Notes: a model not told the origin generated them from the sequence alone. 64,000 nucleotides of DNA from Pyrus communis (GCF_963583255.1 NC_084807.1:20592072-20656071); one strand, 5' to 3'; numbered from the stretch's first letter, positions 24,031-35,456 are shown. Numbers and translations: made by a program.

Positions 24031-24212
24031 GTTACTTAGTACTACGGTTTAGTCGTATTTTTCTTCACTTATACGTAAGAGATCTTAGGTTTGATTCTCA
24101 TCAAATGCAAAGCTGAACCATATTATTATGGCAAACTCATTGTAAGGCTTAACTCACTCCGCTTCCCTAGCCTCTTAATGTGAATACTATCGTTTATTAA
24201 AAAAAAAAAAAA
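24031..24212 (+). mobile_element. tRNA-derived SINE, family 1 (opposite orientation)
   Basis: Plus strand: GTTACTTAGTACTACGGTTT head, AGAGATCTTAGGTTTGATTC B-box region, tail ATACTATCGTTTATT then about 13 A's. Paired head-to-head with 23751-23919, so the two could fold together if co-transcribed. Confidence 0.72.
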
Positions 24213-24882
24213 TTGTTATCTCTTCTTTTTGTGGAAAAAGAAACTTTTATGACGAGTCCTGCAAAATTCCAAAGCATATACAGATCGGCCTAATTTCTCC
24301 GCGGGCTTTCTGTATCTTTACATAATGGATCGTACTTTTCTTGCCATCAAAACAAATACAAGTAGATTAAGCACAATACTTTTTGTCCCAAATGCAACTT
24401 GGATGATGGAAACCCTAATTGCATTCATACATAAATTAGACATTAAGTTGGAGTACGTATGAAGATATAGAAATAACATATGTTGAACGGCAGAAAGGAG
24501 TCGCATTTGAGCTACCTTCTTTCATAAATAAACAATTATAACGAGTTTGGCAACTTCTCATATCGTCATTTAGTTTTATGATGGACCATCAACCTTCTTC
24601 AACATAACATATTTTACTAATGATTCAACTTTTATTATCATTCTATACTCTCAATAAAAAGATAAATAGAGTATTTCAGCCTCCTCATGACCATTATTGT
24701 GTGATTCACCAGCGCTATGAATCTAATTCAAGACTTGTTGTGTGGAATAAAGTCTTTTTTTTAACCCACTACATCTTGAAATCAAACCTTTCTCTCTCTT
24801 TACAGTGTAGTTTCGACAAGAAATATCGCTTGTGATAACAACAGCTACTTTAAGTTGGTGCAAGCAGCCCTAAGATGATGAC
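24213..24882. other. Intergenic, no gene seen
   Basis: No coding homology on either strand and no clear repeat boundary. Confidence 0.5.
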
Positions 24883-24991
24883 TGTCATATCCCGGCCCGG
24901 GGCGGATCACTTCCCGGGCCCGCTCCACCACCGTAGCACGATATTGTCCGCTTTGGACTTACCATTCCCTCACGGTTTTGTTTTTGGGAAC

Positions 24992-25075
24992 TCACGAGCA
25001 ACTTCCCAGTGGGTCACCCATCATGGGATTGCTCTAGCCCCCTTCTCGCTTAACTTCGGAGTTCCTACAGAACCC
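24992..25075 (-). other. 5S rRNA-like segment in Cassandra LTR
   Basis: On the minus strand: GAACTCCGAAGTTAAGCGAG, then GATGGGTGACCCACTGGGAAG and TGCTCGTG. Plant 5S rRNA has the same blocks (AACTCCGCAGTTAAGC, GGATGGGTGACC, CTGGGAAGTCC, TCGTG). It includes the internal-promoter part of 5S but is not a functional 5S gene. The same segment is at about 25346-25429, 62269-62352 and 62623-62706. Confidence 0.88.
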
Positions 25076-25220
25076 GAAGCCAATGAGCTCCCAAAAGGCC
25101 TCGTGCTAGGTAGAGATGAGAATATACATATAAGGATCACTTCCCTGGGTGATGTGGGATGTCACAATCCACTCCCCTTAGGGGCCCGACGTCCTCGTCG
25201 GCACACCACAGCCAGGGTTA

Positions 25221-25233
25221 GGCTCTGATACCA
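25221..25233 (-). other. Cassandra primer-binding site
   Basis: TGGTATCAGAGCC on the minus strand, three bases inside the 5' LTR (the right copy); matches the 3' end of initiator Met tRNA. Confidence 0.9.
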
Positions 25234-25611
25234 AATTGTCACATCCCGGCCAGGGGCGGATCACTTCCCGGGCCCGCTCCACCACCGTAGCACGATATTG
25301 TCCGCTTTGGGCTTACCATTCCCTCACGGTTTTGTTTTTGGGAACTCACGAGCAACTTCCCAGTGGGTCACCCATCATGGGATTGCTCTAGCCCCCTTCT
25401 CGCTTAACTTCGGAGTTCCTACATAACCCGAAGCCAGTGAGCTCCCAAAAGGCCTCGTGCTAGGTAGGGATGCGAATATACATATAAGGATCACTCCCCT
25501 GGGTGATGTGGGATGTCACAATAACTGAAAACTTTTAATAATCAACGACTATGAGTTCATATTATCTTCAAAATTGCATTTGTCATGTAACCATTTATAT
25601 GCATGGTAGGG

Positions 25612-25775
25612 AGTCAACATATACTGCCTACTAGTGAGTAGTGATGTAACCTTATTACTATACGACATTACCTTTATTAATGTCGTATTCCCAAGTCAAC
25701 ATATACTGCCTACTAGTGAGTAGTGATGTAACCTTATTACTATACGACATTACCCTTATTAATGTCGTATTCCCA
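25612..25775. repeat. 82 bp tandem duplication
   Basis: The unit AGTCAACATATACTGCCTAC...TAATGTCGTATTCCCA occurs twice in a row, nearly identical (one C/T difference seen). Each unit contains CGACATTA...TAATGTCG, a short inverted repeat. Confidence 0.9.
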
Positions 25776-26001
25776 AAACTCTATCTGTTACGAATTATAA
25801 TACTGTCATTTTTTCTTTTTTCCTGTATTATCAATCCGAACTTCGAACATTTTCTAACATTTGAAAGAGCAATATTATTATACTAAAAGCTAGTCTTTAG
25901 TTCGAGTACAGCCGGTTTATTTGAACAAGATCCAAAGTTTCTCTATCATCTTGTGCTCTTTAATTTATTGGACGATTATATTAGGGTAAACAAAATATTT
26001 A

Positions 26002-26581
26002 GGGCCTGTTTGATATCCTATTTGAAAATTTTTATCATTTCTCAAAACATTTCTTGAAAACAATTTTCTTTAAGGCTTAAAAACTTAATTGGTTTGTGAT
26101 TTAAAATTTTTAAATCTTACGACTTAAACTAGACAAAGAGATCTAAAAAGAGGGGGTCGCATGAGAGGGAGAAAGATGAGAGAGGAGGAAAGAAAGTAAG
26201 AGATGATTGAAGGAAAGAGAAAGAAGAGAGGATCAGACAAGATCGAAAGGAAGATGAATGAGAGAAAGAACCGAGATAATGAAGAGAGCGGATTGGAGGA
26301 GAAACAAAAAAAGGTTGAAAAAAAAAAAAAAGAGAAAGAAGAAAAAAGAGAGGTAGATTTGGAGTGAGAGGGGAGGAGAGAGAGAGAAAAAAGGAGTGAG
26401 TTTAAGTTTAAAAACTCTAAAAACTCACTTTTTATGTTTTTAGAGAATTGACTATATTTTTGAGTTAGTCTTGAGATTAGTTTTTGAAAATAGTCTTACC
26501 AAACAAGTTTTTAAGGTCTAAAACTTGAAAATTGTTTTTGAGTTTAAAAAGTTGAATTCAAGTAGAGTACCAAACATGCCT
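26002..26581. mobile_element. PIF/Harbinger-like non-autonomous element, TTA TSD
   Basis: Ends GGGCCTGTTTGATATCC and, inverted, AGGCATGTTTGGTACTC, flanked by TTA on both sides (25999-26001 and 26582-26584). Inside is a purine-rich GAGA stretch (about 26140-26400). No coding capacity. The family is assigned from termini and TSD length. Confidence 0.65.
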
Positions 26582-26763
26582 TTAGCAACTTGCTTTATTT
26601 GTGTGTGGACAACCATATATACATGCATGCATTTAGCTACGCTGCCTTTAGTCATAATCCTGGTTTAAAGATCACTTTAATCAACGAGACACTTAACTTG
26701 ACTCTTCCGAAAATCAACATAGAATTTGACTTTACATGACGAGTTAAGATCGTGATAGGTTAA

Positions 26764-27743
26764 GAGCAGCTCCACCGTATTCAATAGCCCGGTGGACTGG
26801 CTGTTGCTCCAACCTAATTGCCCCAGCTAGCAGCTCTAGCCCATGCAGGCGATGGGGCTCGAGGGAGGCCCGAGTGAGAGGCCAGGCGGGAATTGACAGC
26901 CCAAGAGCCTGAGGTTTTTGTGATGTGTGGCTGATGTGCGACATCAGTGCATGCACCGACCTAGACAACTCCTTGTCCTTCTTCGACATGTTGACGTTGA
27001 AGCTGAGGTTTCCTGCGAAGTTCTACACCACCAGCTACTGTTGCGGCTGAGCCACCGACTAAGACTGCTCCGTCTGCATCATCTTCTCTTCAACCTCCTC
27101 GACTTCCTCTTCACAAAAACAAAAACCAGCCCTTTTTGTGAGATTCTCTATATTTTCTTATCTCTTTCTCTTTTGCTTTTGCTTTTGGAATGATGGGGTT
27201 TTGAAATTTGTGGTGGAAGTGCTCTGATTTTTTTTTTTTTTTTTGTGCAGAGGTTATGAATGGCTGAGGCTGGGAGCTGAAAGGCTGGCGTTAAAAGGTT
27301 TTAAAGCATCAAGCCAGCAACTGATTGTGTTATTTAGTTCCACCGATGTCGCATGCAAGGTCATGGTTGGGTTCCTTGAGTTCCAGGGATTCCAAAAATA
27401 TTATTTTTGAGCTTGATTTGTTGAAGGTTTGAAGAGGAAGGAGGAAGAGAGCTCACGAGAGTGAGCTGGAAAAGAGGGAGAGAAAGAAAGAAAAAGGAAG
27501 AGAGAGATAGAAAGAAAGAGAGAGAGAGAGGAAGAACCAGTCAAATGAGGGGGAAAATGGGAAAAAAGGAAAGGGTGATGGGGGATGTATGATGGATTGG
27601 GTGAGGAAAAAATACTAATATTTTATTGCCTATTGTCATAGCTATTCAGTTTTAGGGGTGGAGATGCAAAAGGAAGTTACTGTTTACTGGGTGGATTCAA
27701 TAATGAGTTGCCCTAGGGGGCCTTTGCAACGTTGGAGTTGCTC
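26764..27743. mobile_element. PIF/Harbinger-like non-autonomous element, TAA TSD
   Basis: 980 bp with termini GAGCAGCTCCACCGT and, inverted, GAGCAACTCCAACGTTGC. TAA flanks both ends (26761-26763, 27744-27746). It carries a GA-rich purine tract at about 27430-27535 and a T run near 27229. The ORFs in it (26744-27193) are not recognised. It may be a deletion derivative of a larger element with unrelated filler. Confidence 0.7.
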
Positions 27744-27746
27744 TAA

Positions 27747-28094
27747 TCAGTTAATAGTTTGACCGTCTCACTCTTTTCAAATGTAAGGAGAAAAAAGCTT
27801 CAGAAAGTAAATCATTAGAAATTGGCTTTTTTCCTTTTTTTTCTTTTGGGGTACTAGGTTAAAATCACGATAGGTTAATTAGTTAAATGGTTCAACTAAC
27901 CCTTGGAGTATGATTCTTTCCCTTCTTTTGTTCCTTCCCATCCTATTTGAACGGTCATGGTTAAGTTACGTCAACATCTTATATTAATTTTTTATAGAAA
28001 GAGAAAGACAAAATAGAGAATGTGAGAGGAGGGCATGGAAAGAGGAGGGGAGAGAATCCTAGTCCCTTCCTTAAATAGTTGGAAAAGTTGTTTA
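27747..28094. other. Intergenic, no gene seen
   Basis: No coding homology. Contains TAGGTTAAAATCACGATAGGTTAATTAG, which partly resembles the sequence left of 26761. Confidence 0.45.
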
Positions 28095-28586
28095 CAATGT
28101 TCTAAAAATCGGCCTAGGTGCTAGGCAATGGGGTTCCGTGGCGATTTTGGAAAACAGTCACTAAAATCGGGGAGGGACTAGGTGGTCTAGGCGGCACGCT
28201 AGGCGATTTCAAGTAATTTTTTTTAATTAACTAATTAAGTTAAAGTGAGTAACGCGTAACCTATCCAAATGAAATTGTTAAATTAATTCAGTTGTGAAAA
28301 CCGTTCTTATATTTGTAATTTGTTAATGGGAGTTTATTTGCTTACTGAGTTTATGGTTTTTGGCCTTTGAATTGTATATTTGCTTACTAAGCTTATGACT
28401 TTTATTGCATTTTATCTTTATTTTATTCCCAATACGATTATACAAACATAGTTTTTTTTTTAAGTGTAAATATGTATTTATTTATATGATATAACGATAA
28501 ATTATTTAAATTCACTTAGTTTGCTTAGGCGGTAGGTGTTATGTCTTAGCCCGCCACCCGACTATTCTAGCGTCTTTTAGAACCTT
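28095..28586. mobile_element. Non-autonomous TIR element with 9 bp TSD
   Basis: Termini CAATGTTCTAAAAATCGGCC and, inverted, AAGGTTCTAAAAGACGC. The direct repeat AGTTGTTTA flanks it (28086-28094, 28587-28595). TSD length points to Mutator-like (9 bp) or hAT (8 bp plus one chance match). It contains repeated TAGGCG/CTAGGC motifs near both ends. No ORF. Confidence 0.75.
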
Positions 28587-28595
28587 AGTTGTTTA

Positions 28596-29179
28596 TGAAC
28601 TAATTACTTATCAACATTATAGTTTTAAGTATCTATATGTGTGGAGAATATGAGCTGTAGCCATTCATCGTCCAAGCAACCACCAGGTAGAGCTATTATT
28701 GTGATCGCTCACCCTCTTATTTGTCTTCATTGGAATTATACCTCTCGGGCTCCTCACAAGTCACATTACAACATCACAGCTATTTATTTATTTGTGAACA
28801 ATTATAAAACAGTATGTTAATCAAGGTTTTCTCCTAAACTAATTTCTCTTTTTAATATAAAATTAAGACGAATCATTCTACCGACCTAATTAATTGAACT
28901 TCTGTATTTCATCAACTTGCAAATTGCGCTCCCAGCAATAGGAAACAATTGTATAATATCACAGTAATAATTAATTATAAATTAATCAGATGCACCTAGG
29001 ATTTGCAGGGAAGGTCGGTCCTAAATATAGATAATTTCACGTCGGAGAGTATTTATTCGGTAACTGTTATTGCCATTTTAAAATTTAATTGTGACTAGTA
29101 TTTTTATTTTTTAAATATAGAAAGTGTGGTGTGTAGAATTAGATTTTTGGAATGCTATTAACAATTTCTTATTTATTTT
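28596..29179. other. Intergenic, no gene seen
   Basis: AT-rich. No ORF, repeat boundary or RNA gene recognised. Confidence 0.5.
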
Positions 29180-29352
29180 GAGAAATGCTAAGGAGATTCT
29201 CTCAATAGTGAGAATCTCCATGGACTATATGTCACCTCATATTTTTTTGCAAAATGATTTATAATGTTGATACAAGAATTTACATTAAACTGTGAGTTGG
29301 ATAGAGACTCAATAAAAAATCCTACTTTGAGAAAATATTCTTAGCATTTCTC
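29180..29352. mobile_element. Small MITE (GAGAAATGCTAAG family), copy 1
   Basis: 173 bp with perfect 13 bp termini GAGAAATGCTAAG ... CTTAGCATTTCTC. Related to the element inside the pectate-lyase intron (43665-43815). Confidence 0.8.
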
Positions 29353-30167
29353 ATTTATTAGTGTATAGTTTATATAATATATATGGGGTCATTATATTAT
29401 GAATTTCTAATATATGGGGTCATTATATTATGAATTTCTATCCAACTCATATGCCAAATATTCCTGGATTCAACCTCATTTTGCGAAGTGCATTTCATTG
29501 GTCCAATCTCTGTTCCCTTGCAGTTCCCACATCAATTTTCAAGGAGAAATTTTTAGTTGTGACACGAACACAAGTGTTATACCATATGTTTTAATAGGAA
29601 TGGAGGGAAATTTTATTTTTTAAGTTATTAACTTTTTAGCACACATATGCCACAATTTGTTTAATGACACATGATGTACCACCTCGTGTATCGGTTACAT
29701 TGAAAAATCTCGCAATTTCAAGATAGTATTTTATCTTCATTCGAGTTCAAATTTGCCTCACACTACTAGATAAGATTAATTAAAATATGTTTGAATAAAA
29801 TAAATATTATAATATAACCTCAGATTATCTTAAGCCTTTGAGTTTGATCCAAAAAATAGGGTCCCATTAAGCTTTTGATTATTGTTTGCTCCATGAGCTT
29901 GCCTTGCCATCATTAAATTAAACCTGTAATCCATTTGGCCCCAATGCAAAATTTATTTTAATAAAAATAATTGAATAAAAAAAGGATACGCACTTACAAA
30001 GTTACAAATTAAGTGCATACCAAATGATATAAAACAATTTTATACGGGTTTACCTAATAAGAAACCAACAAGAACAATAAAACAGTCCAACGGGGGCTAT
30101 TGGGAAATACAAATAAATGCAAACTCAATTCAACAACAAAAAATAATAATAAAAAAAAAGGACTTTT
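29353..30167. other. Intergenic, no gene seen
   Basis: Holds a short direct duplication (TATATGGGGTCATTATATTATGAATTTCTA, about 29381-29440) and AT-rich sequence. No coding region recognised. Confidence 0.5.
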
Positions 30168-33100
30168 AGATCTATGTCCAAAAGTATAGGTTGTTTTTAA
30201 GATTGAGTCAAGTTATCTACTTACATATTTTTGTATCAATTATTCAATTTTGTCTTTTTAGACGAAAATTTTAAATCCATTAAATTTTGTGATAAAAGGT
30301 ATATTATAAAAAGAAAAGAAAAAAAAATGTAACACAATTAATCTATGTTATAGGTAGACTATGAACAAAAACTTATGGCATATGTAGATAAATAATTAAA
30401 TGTATATTCTACCTATAAGCGATATATGAAACCTAACTACAAAACACAAAAATATAATACCTACAAGTAAGATACATTAAGCAGTGATAAATGTTAATTA
30501 TAAATATGAATCTTTCATATAGGTAGATAAATTGACACGCCCCGACCCGGAATGTTCACCTGGATTCCAAATCGAGCTGTGTTGCCCGACACCAGGAGGG
30601 TGACAAAGCCATAAAGTGCAGTGATGTGGAAAATATGAGTAAATTTAAACCTAAAAGTGCCTAAGTATAAGAGTGCACTAGTAAGCGGAAATGAACTCAT
30701 ATCACACGTGATGTCAAATTATAAGTAAAGTACAGTAGAGTGGATTGAGAATTATACCATTGGAGGTAGTCTCCAATACCAGATTTGCCAAGAATCCTCA
30801 TCGATATGAAAGTTCAGCTACTAAAACCTGGAGGGGTGATAAACAAGGGTGGGTAGGCCTAAAAATAAAGTTTTATAAAAACCTTTTGAAAACATTATAA
30901 CCCCTTACCATAAAACAAGTATAGTTTCCAAATATACATACTACATATAGTATGAAAATACTTACCGTAACCTGCAATAACTCAAGAATTCAATACGGCA
31001 CACTATTTCGTAAATAAACACATCACGTCTGTAACCGCATAAGCTCGCATAAGCAAACATATCTTGTCGAATGCTCATCGACATATGCTGACACACGAGT
31101 TCATACAGAGGTATTATGTCATGAACATGATTGGGTGTAATAATGATTTACGCTCTAGTACTACAATCACGTGAAGATTGACGCTATGCTTAACACATAT
31201 GAGTCCTAATTGCCTATAACAATCTAGGATAGGACTGGCACCTACAATGGATCCAAAGTGAGCGTACAATGCGATGTGCACATAATGTGAAAGACTGGGC
31301 CCTGGTCCAGACGAGTATTAACACCAGTACAACAAACGATGAGCAGATAACATAAATATAGTCATGCAATGATAAATCGATAATTCAATAATTCAATAAC
31401 CCTAGTCAGTGAAATACTATTCATAACCGTAAATACCATTAAAGAATCCATACTGATACGCATACCTGTGTGTCCCGTATGACGTAGTATAATTGCATGG
31501 ATTCTGTCAACACGTTAATTTTTATATACGTTACCCTAATCTAGGTGCAATGTAGAAAATTCTTTACCACACTTGCGATGTCACATCTGTTCGAGCTAAG
31601 AAAGCCGGAATCTCCGATAGTATTCGCACCTAAGCATAATATTGAGACCCATTAATAAAACTCCTCTAAGACAATTACATTTGGAAAAACAGAGTGCGGA
31701 TTTGGAATCAGGGCGTTGAAATATGTTAAGAAAGGTCCCGGACAAATTTCATAAAAAGTTAACGGCCGACCCTAAAAGTTAACAAAGACGCCCCGATGGT
31801 CAACCACGTTAAAACTTGGAATTTCACTAAATGGATGTCAAAAATGGACTCGGGATGTTGAAATTAGCCTAGGAAGGTTTTCGAGAAAATTCTGAAAAAT
31901 CAACCTAAGGAATATTTTAAGAATATTCTAGAGAATATTCTGAGCCCAATTCAGAAATAGGCTAGCTTGGGACAAAGGCGAGAATATTCTGAGCCCAATT
32001 TAGAAATGGGTTAGCCTGGGACAAAGGCTTGGCTTAAGGTTTTGGGCCGGGTTTAGGCTTACGCCCAAGGGTTCGAATTAGCACCTTTTTTTTTTTTTCC
32101 TCTTCTTCTTCTCTGGCCGGTTACCACTGCAACAGCCGGATTCTAGGAAGCTCCGAATAACAAAACCTTTACTAACCCTAGCCATGTATTATACCAAAAT
32201 GAAGATCAGGGAACAAGGATTCGAATAATACCATTGGTTTCCTCGGCATCGGCCAGATTTTGTTGGAAAACGACTTAAAAGCCGTTGGGTTCTCACTAGA
32301 GAAACTGGGTTTAAGTTCTAAGGTGTTTTCTGCACCAAAACATCACCAACACGCACATTTAACCTACAAATTAGACTTAGGGTGGTGAGATGAGAAAGAT
32401 TGAGGAAGTTCCGTGACTCACCTTGTTGGAAATGACGAAAAAATGCCGGAGAAACGGTGCAGACTAGGTTTGTATTTGTAGTTCAATGCCTAAGCATTCA
32501 GGTCCACGACCAAGAAACAAGGTGATGCATCTGGTTCGTGGCAGCGATGCTTGTCGGAGAGGATGGTGGTGGTGGTCCAGCGAGTTTCACGAAGAAACGG
32601 AGAGTTAGAGTGAGATGAAAGAGAGCTGAGAAGGTTAGAGAGAAGGGTGAAATGACAATCATCCATTGGGAGAGTGAGGTGAGAGAGATTTGAATATTGA
32701 GAGACAGTGTCCCAAGATATAGGGAGGCACAGGATGAGTTTTGGTGTGGGTAACCCTAAACCTTAATAAAATAATAAAAAATTCAATCAGAAAATAATAG
32801 AATAATAATTTAGTAATATAAAATAGTATAAGATAATTAGAATAGTAATTTCTTCAAAAATAACTTTCGAATTTGTAGTTCCATAAAAGTTCAATCGTAA
32901 CTCCGATTTCTATTCTGATTGCGCCTACACGTTTGTACCATCGAGTATTTTGAGAATACGTTAAAATAGTAGCTTGTACACGTCACAAAAAGACGGTCAA
33001 CGAAAGTCAAATATCCTCGCCTCTAATGACATTTTCGTAAAATCACTCTTTTAAAGATTATAAAATCATGAAATTAGGGATGGGTTAACACATAAATACA

Positions 33101-33375
33101 ATGAACCAGTGATATAGGTTGACTATAAAATAATAATAAAAAAATTATAAATGGGGTTTGGAACAGAAGAACAAAAAATAGCAAAAAAAAGAAAAAAAAG
33201 AAGAAGAAATAATTAAAGATATAATTAAAAAATTAATTTTTATAATAAATCTTATCAATAAATAATACTTAGTGATAATAAAATAATTCCAAATTTAAGG
33301 AATTGGACTTATTTTAAGAAACTGGAGTATTCATGTGGTTAAAAAAATTGAATTTATATCAAGTTTCCCCTAAAT
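30168..33375. repeat. Repeat family X, copy 1, split by a solo LTR
   Basis: Two flanks (30168-30532 and 33098-33375) together match, in reverse complement, the sequence at 39268-39935. Shared blocks include TATGTCCAAAAGTATAG, CATATAGGTAGATAAAT, GTGATATAGGTTGACTAT, AAATGGGGTTTGGA and TATATCAAGTTTCCCC. The inserted 2.56 kb solo LTR accounts for the gap. The class of the host repeat is unknown. Confidence 0.75.
30533..33092. mobile_element. Solo LTR, 2.56 kb
   Basis: Starts TGACACGCCCCGACCC and ends GGGTTAACACA (TG...CA), flanked by the 5 bp duplication TAAAT (30528-30532, 33093-33097). The inverted copy of the host repeat at 39268-39935 shows the unfilled site, confirming both ends. No internal gag/pol is present, so it is either a solo LTR left by recombination or a non-autonomous LTR element. 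The long LTR and start sequence suggest Ty3/gypsy (inference). No ORF of note; short internal direct repeats (AGAATATTCTGAGCCCAATT twice, about 31935-32000). Confidence 0.82.
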
Positions 33376-33572
33376 AAAACTATTCATAAAATTGTGAAAA
33401 ATCTAAATACAATATACGCAATAATCTACCTATTGATAGAAAGTAAAAATATTGTCTACTTTGATATTTTGAATTTAATCGCTTAGAACATCTCCTACAA
33501 ATCTCGTTAAGAAATAGTAGTCCCTCTATTTGAAAAAGGGTGGTGTTATCCACATATCCATATTTACCTTGA

Positions 33573-33722
33573 GTAATGCTAGATAGACTAAATTTGGAGA
33601 TTAAATTTGTAAACTAAATGATGTGTCACCAATAAGAAATAAGCACGTTGATCAGCACTTAAAGTAATAATCCAATAATCAACTTATATATTATTTAGTT
33701 TACAAAATTTAGTCTCCCTAGC
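33573..33722. repeat. Foldback MITE
   Basis: TAATGCTAGATAGACTAAAT...GTAAACTAAAT returns inverted as GGGCTAGGGAGACTAAATTTTGTAAACTAAAT. The arms are about 45 bp with a central unique region. Confidence 0.7.
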
Positions 33723-34065
33723 CCTTCCTCTCACACATCTTTCTCAATTTCCGGTTGTCAAGTCGAATAAATTGAAAAATATCAATGAACAAAAAATTAA
33801 CAAGAATGTGTGAGAGGTAAAAGTCATATTAACTTCTTCCCCTAGAAATGCTATTACTTCGTTTATAGTTGATTTGTGCAAATAAAGTTGAATAATTTAA
33901 TTTTGAGGTTATCCAACTTAGTAGCAAAAACACCTGGAGGAAAAGAAAAGATTTTAGGAAATTTTATTCAAACCTTATTTTGTATCACTACACCTAATCT
34001 TTACATATTCTTGACAAAAAAAAATATATATATCTTTACATTCTCACATTCTATTTTATTTATTC

Positions 34066-35456
34066 AATATTGTCTCTTTACCTATGACTAAACCAGAAAT
34101 TATTTAGCAGGTGGATTAAGATAAAATTATTACTACGAAATCAAATGCTCAATTTTCTATAATTTGTTACCACCATAAGGTTGTATAATAGTGTTGACCC
34201 TAAAAATTACAAAGCCTACATAGAGCACAAGTCGAGTAACTAATGAGCTAACTATGTCATTCGGTTGATGCGGGGCGTGCCAACTCATCGGCCGAGCTCG
34301 GCCAAGGAGTAAAATTTGTTGATGTTGCGTTGAGCGCACTGCTGACTTCTTGATCTTGCAATTACGACCGAGGAAGGAACACGTCTCGACCTTCGGGTTC
34401 TCGAGCCTGAAGACAAGGCTACTAGTTCTGCAAAGTTCACGAATTATCCGTGCCAGATTCGGTCACGGTGATTATATTCGTAAAAGTATACGCACGTCGA
34501 ACCGACTCCAAACTACACAGACACACGTACTCAAAAAAGATGTATGTCTTGATGGTAAATGTGGTTCGGCTGTCAGAATGCCGAACTCTGAAACTCACTT
34601 GGCGTTCAATGTGCCGAATGTAGTAACTTGTAACACCTTATTTCGCCGAGAAGGCTAATAAGATGACCTCTTCCGATAAGGATTCGGAAACCCTTCTCGA
34701 CCGAGACTTAAATAGGTAACCAGTCGGCTTCAACGCAGTGCTGTTTATCCAAACTGAAGGTGGTCCTCGGTCTGTTGATTCTACGGTAACAGTGTTATTT
34801 ATCCAAACTGAAGATGTTCGCCGGTTCCCTTCACAGTGTTGTTTATCCAAATTGAAGGTGTGTTGGCGGAAAAAGAAAATAAAAAATCTCAAGATGTTTG
34901 AGAGGTTTACGTAGAGCAATTGTGTGTTGAATTGGAGGGGGCTTAAATGATGCACTCTGCTTTTTATTTATAGCAACAAATCCTCCTTAAGATCGAGTTG
35001 AAACCATATTCGGACTAAGACTTCTTATTCCGATCCAACCTTATCCTGACCAATCTTACTCCTATTAGGACTTTGAACTCACCCCCCTTTTCAGGCTGTA
35101 TTCATTTACGGCCAAAAATCCTCATTGCATTAGGATCCCAAATGTACTAGGACTTCGACCCATTTGCTCTTGTCCAAATCACTCATTCTTGCAATAGGAC
35201 TCCACCGCCCTAACTGAGTGGCTTAGGACCACCAGACAGCCCATAGTACATTTGAAAAAGCTTTGGGCCGAATATAAACCTACGTTCGGCCCAATAATAT
35301 TATTTTGGGACCAAACAAATAGTAAACCTGAAAATATTGTCTCCTTACCCACAACGGAGCCATAAATTATTTAGCGGGTGGATTAAGCTAAAATTATTAC
35401 TACGGAATCAAATGCTCAATTTTCTATAATTTGTTGCCTACATAAGGTTGTATAAT
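34066..35456. repeat. Roughly 130 bp tandem duplication split by a solo LTR
   Basis: 34066-34191 and 35323-35456 are direct copies (TGTCTC.TTACC...AAATTATTTAGC.GGTGGATTAAG...AATTTTCTATAATTTGTT...GTTGTATAATAG). The LTR at 34192-35317 lies exactly at the junction, and the trailing TAAACCTGAAAATA also appears after both copies, so the tandem duplication existed before the LTR inserted. Confidence 0.8.
34192..35317. mobile_element. Solo LTR, 1.13 kb
   Basis: Starts TGTTGACCC and ends GGGACCAAACA, flanked by AATAG (34187-34191 and 35318-35322). It contains three copies of an approximately 50 bp phrase (TTATCCAAACTGAAGGTGGTC and variants at about 34745-34860). No internal domain remains. The ORFs at 34350-34955 lie within this LTR and are not recognised as proteins. 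Confidence 0.82.

Larger units (their letters stand above)
24883..25520 (-). mobile_element. Cassandra TRIM retrotransposon, copy 1
   Basis: Two 284 bp LTRs (24883-25166 and 25237-25520), TG...CA ends, separated by only 70 bp. The internal part carries a Met-tRNA primer-binding site on the minus strand (25221-25233), so the element reads right to left. Each LTR contains a segment similar to 5S rRNA, the mark of Cassandra. Flanks ATGAC (24878-24882) and ATAAC (25521-25525) are a target duplication with one change. The LTRs differ at about eight positions, so this is older than the copia element. It encodes no protein and would depend on enzymes from other elements. Confidence 0.93.

Noticed and set aside
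24992..25075. A real 5S rRNA gene
   Set aside because: Only part of 5S is matched, it is diverged, and it occurs identically placed in both LTRs of Cassandra elements.
24875..25228. 117-codon plus-strand ORF (and similar at 62215-62844) as a protein
   Set aside because: They are open frames within Cassandra LTRs, antisense to the element, repeated at each LTR.
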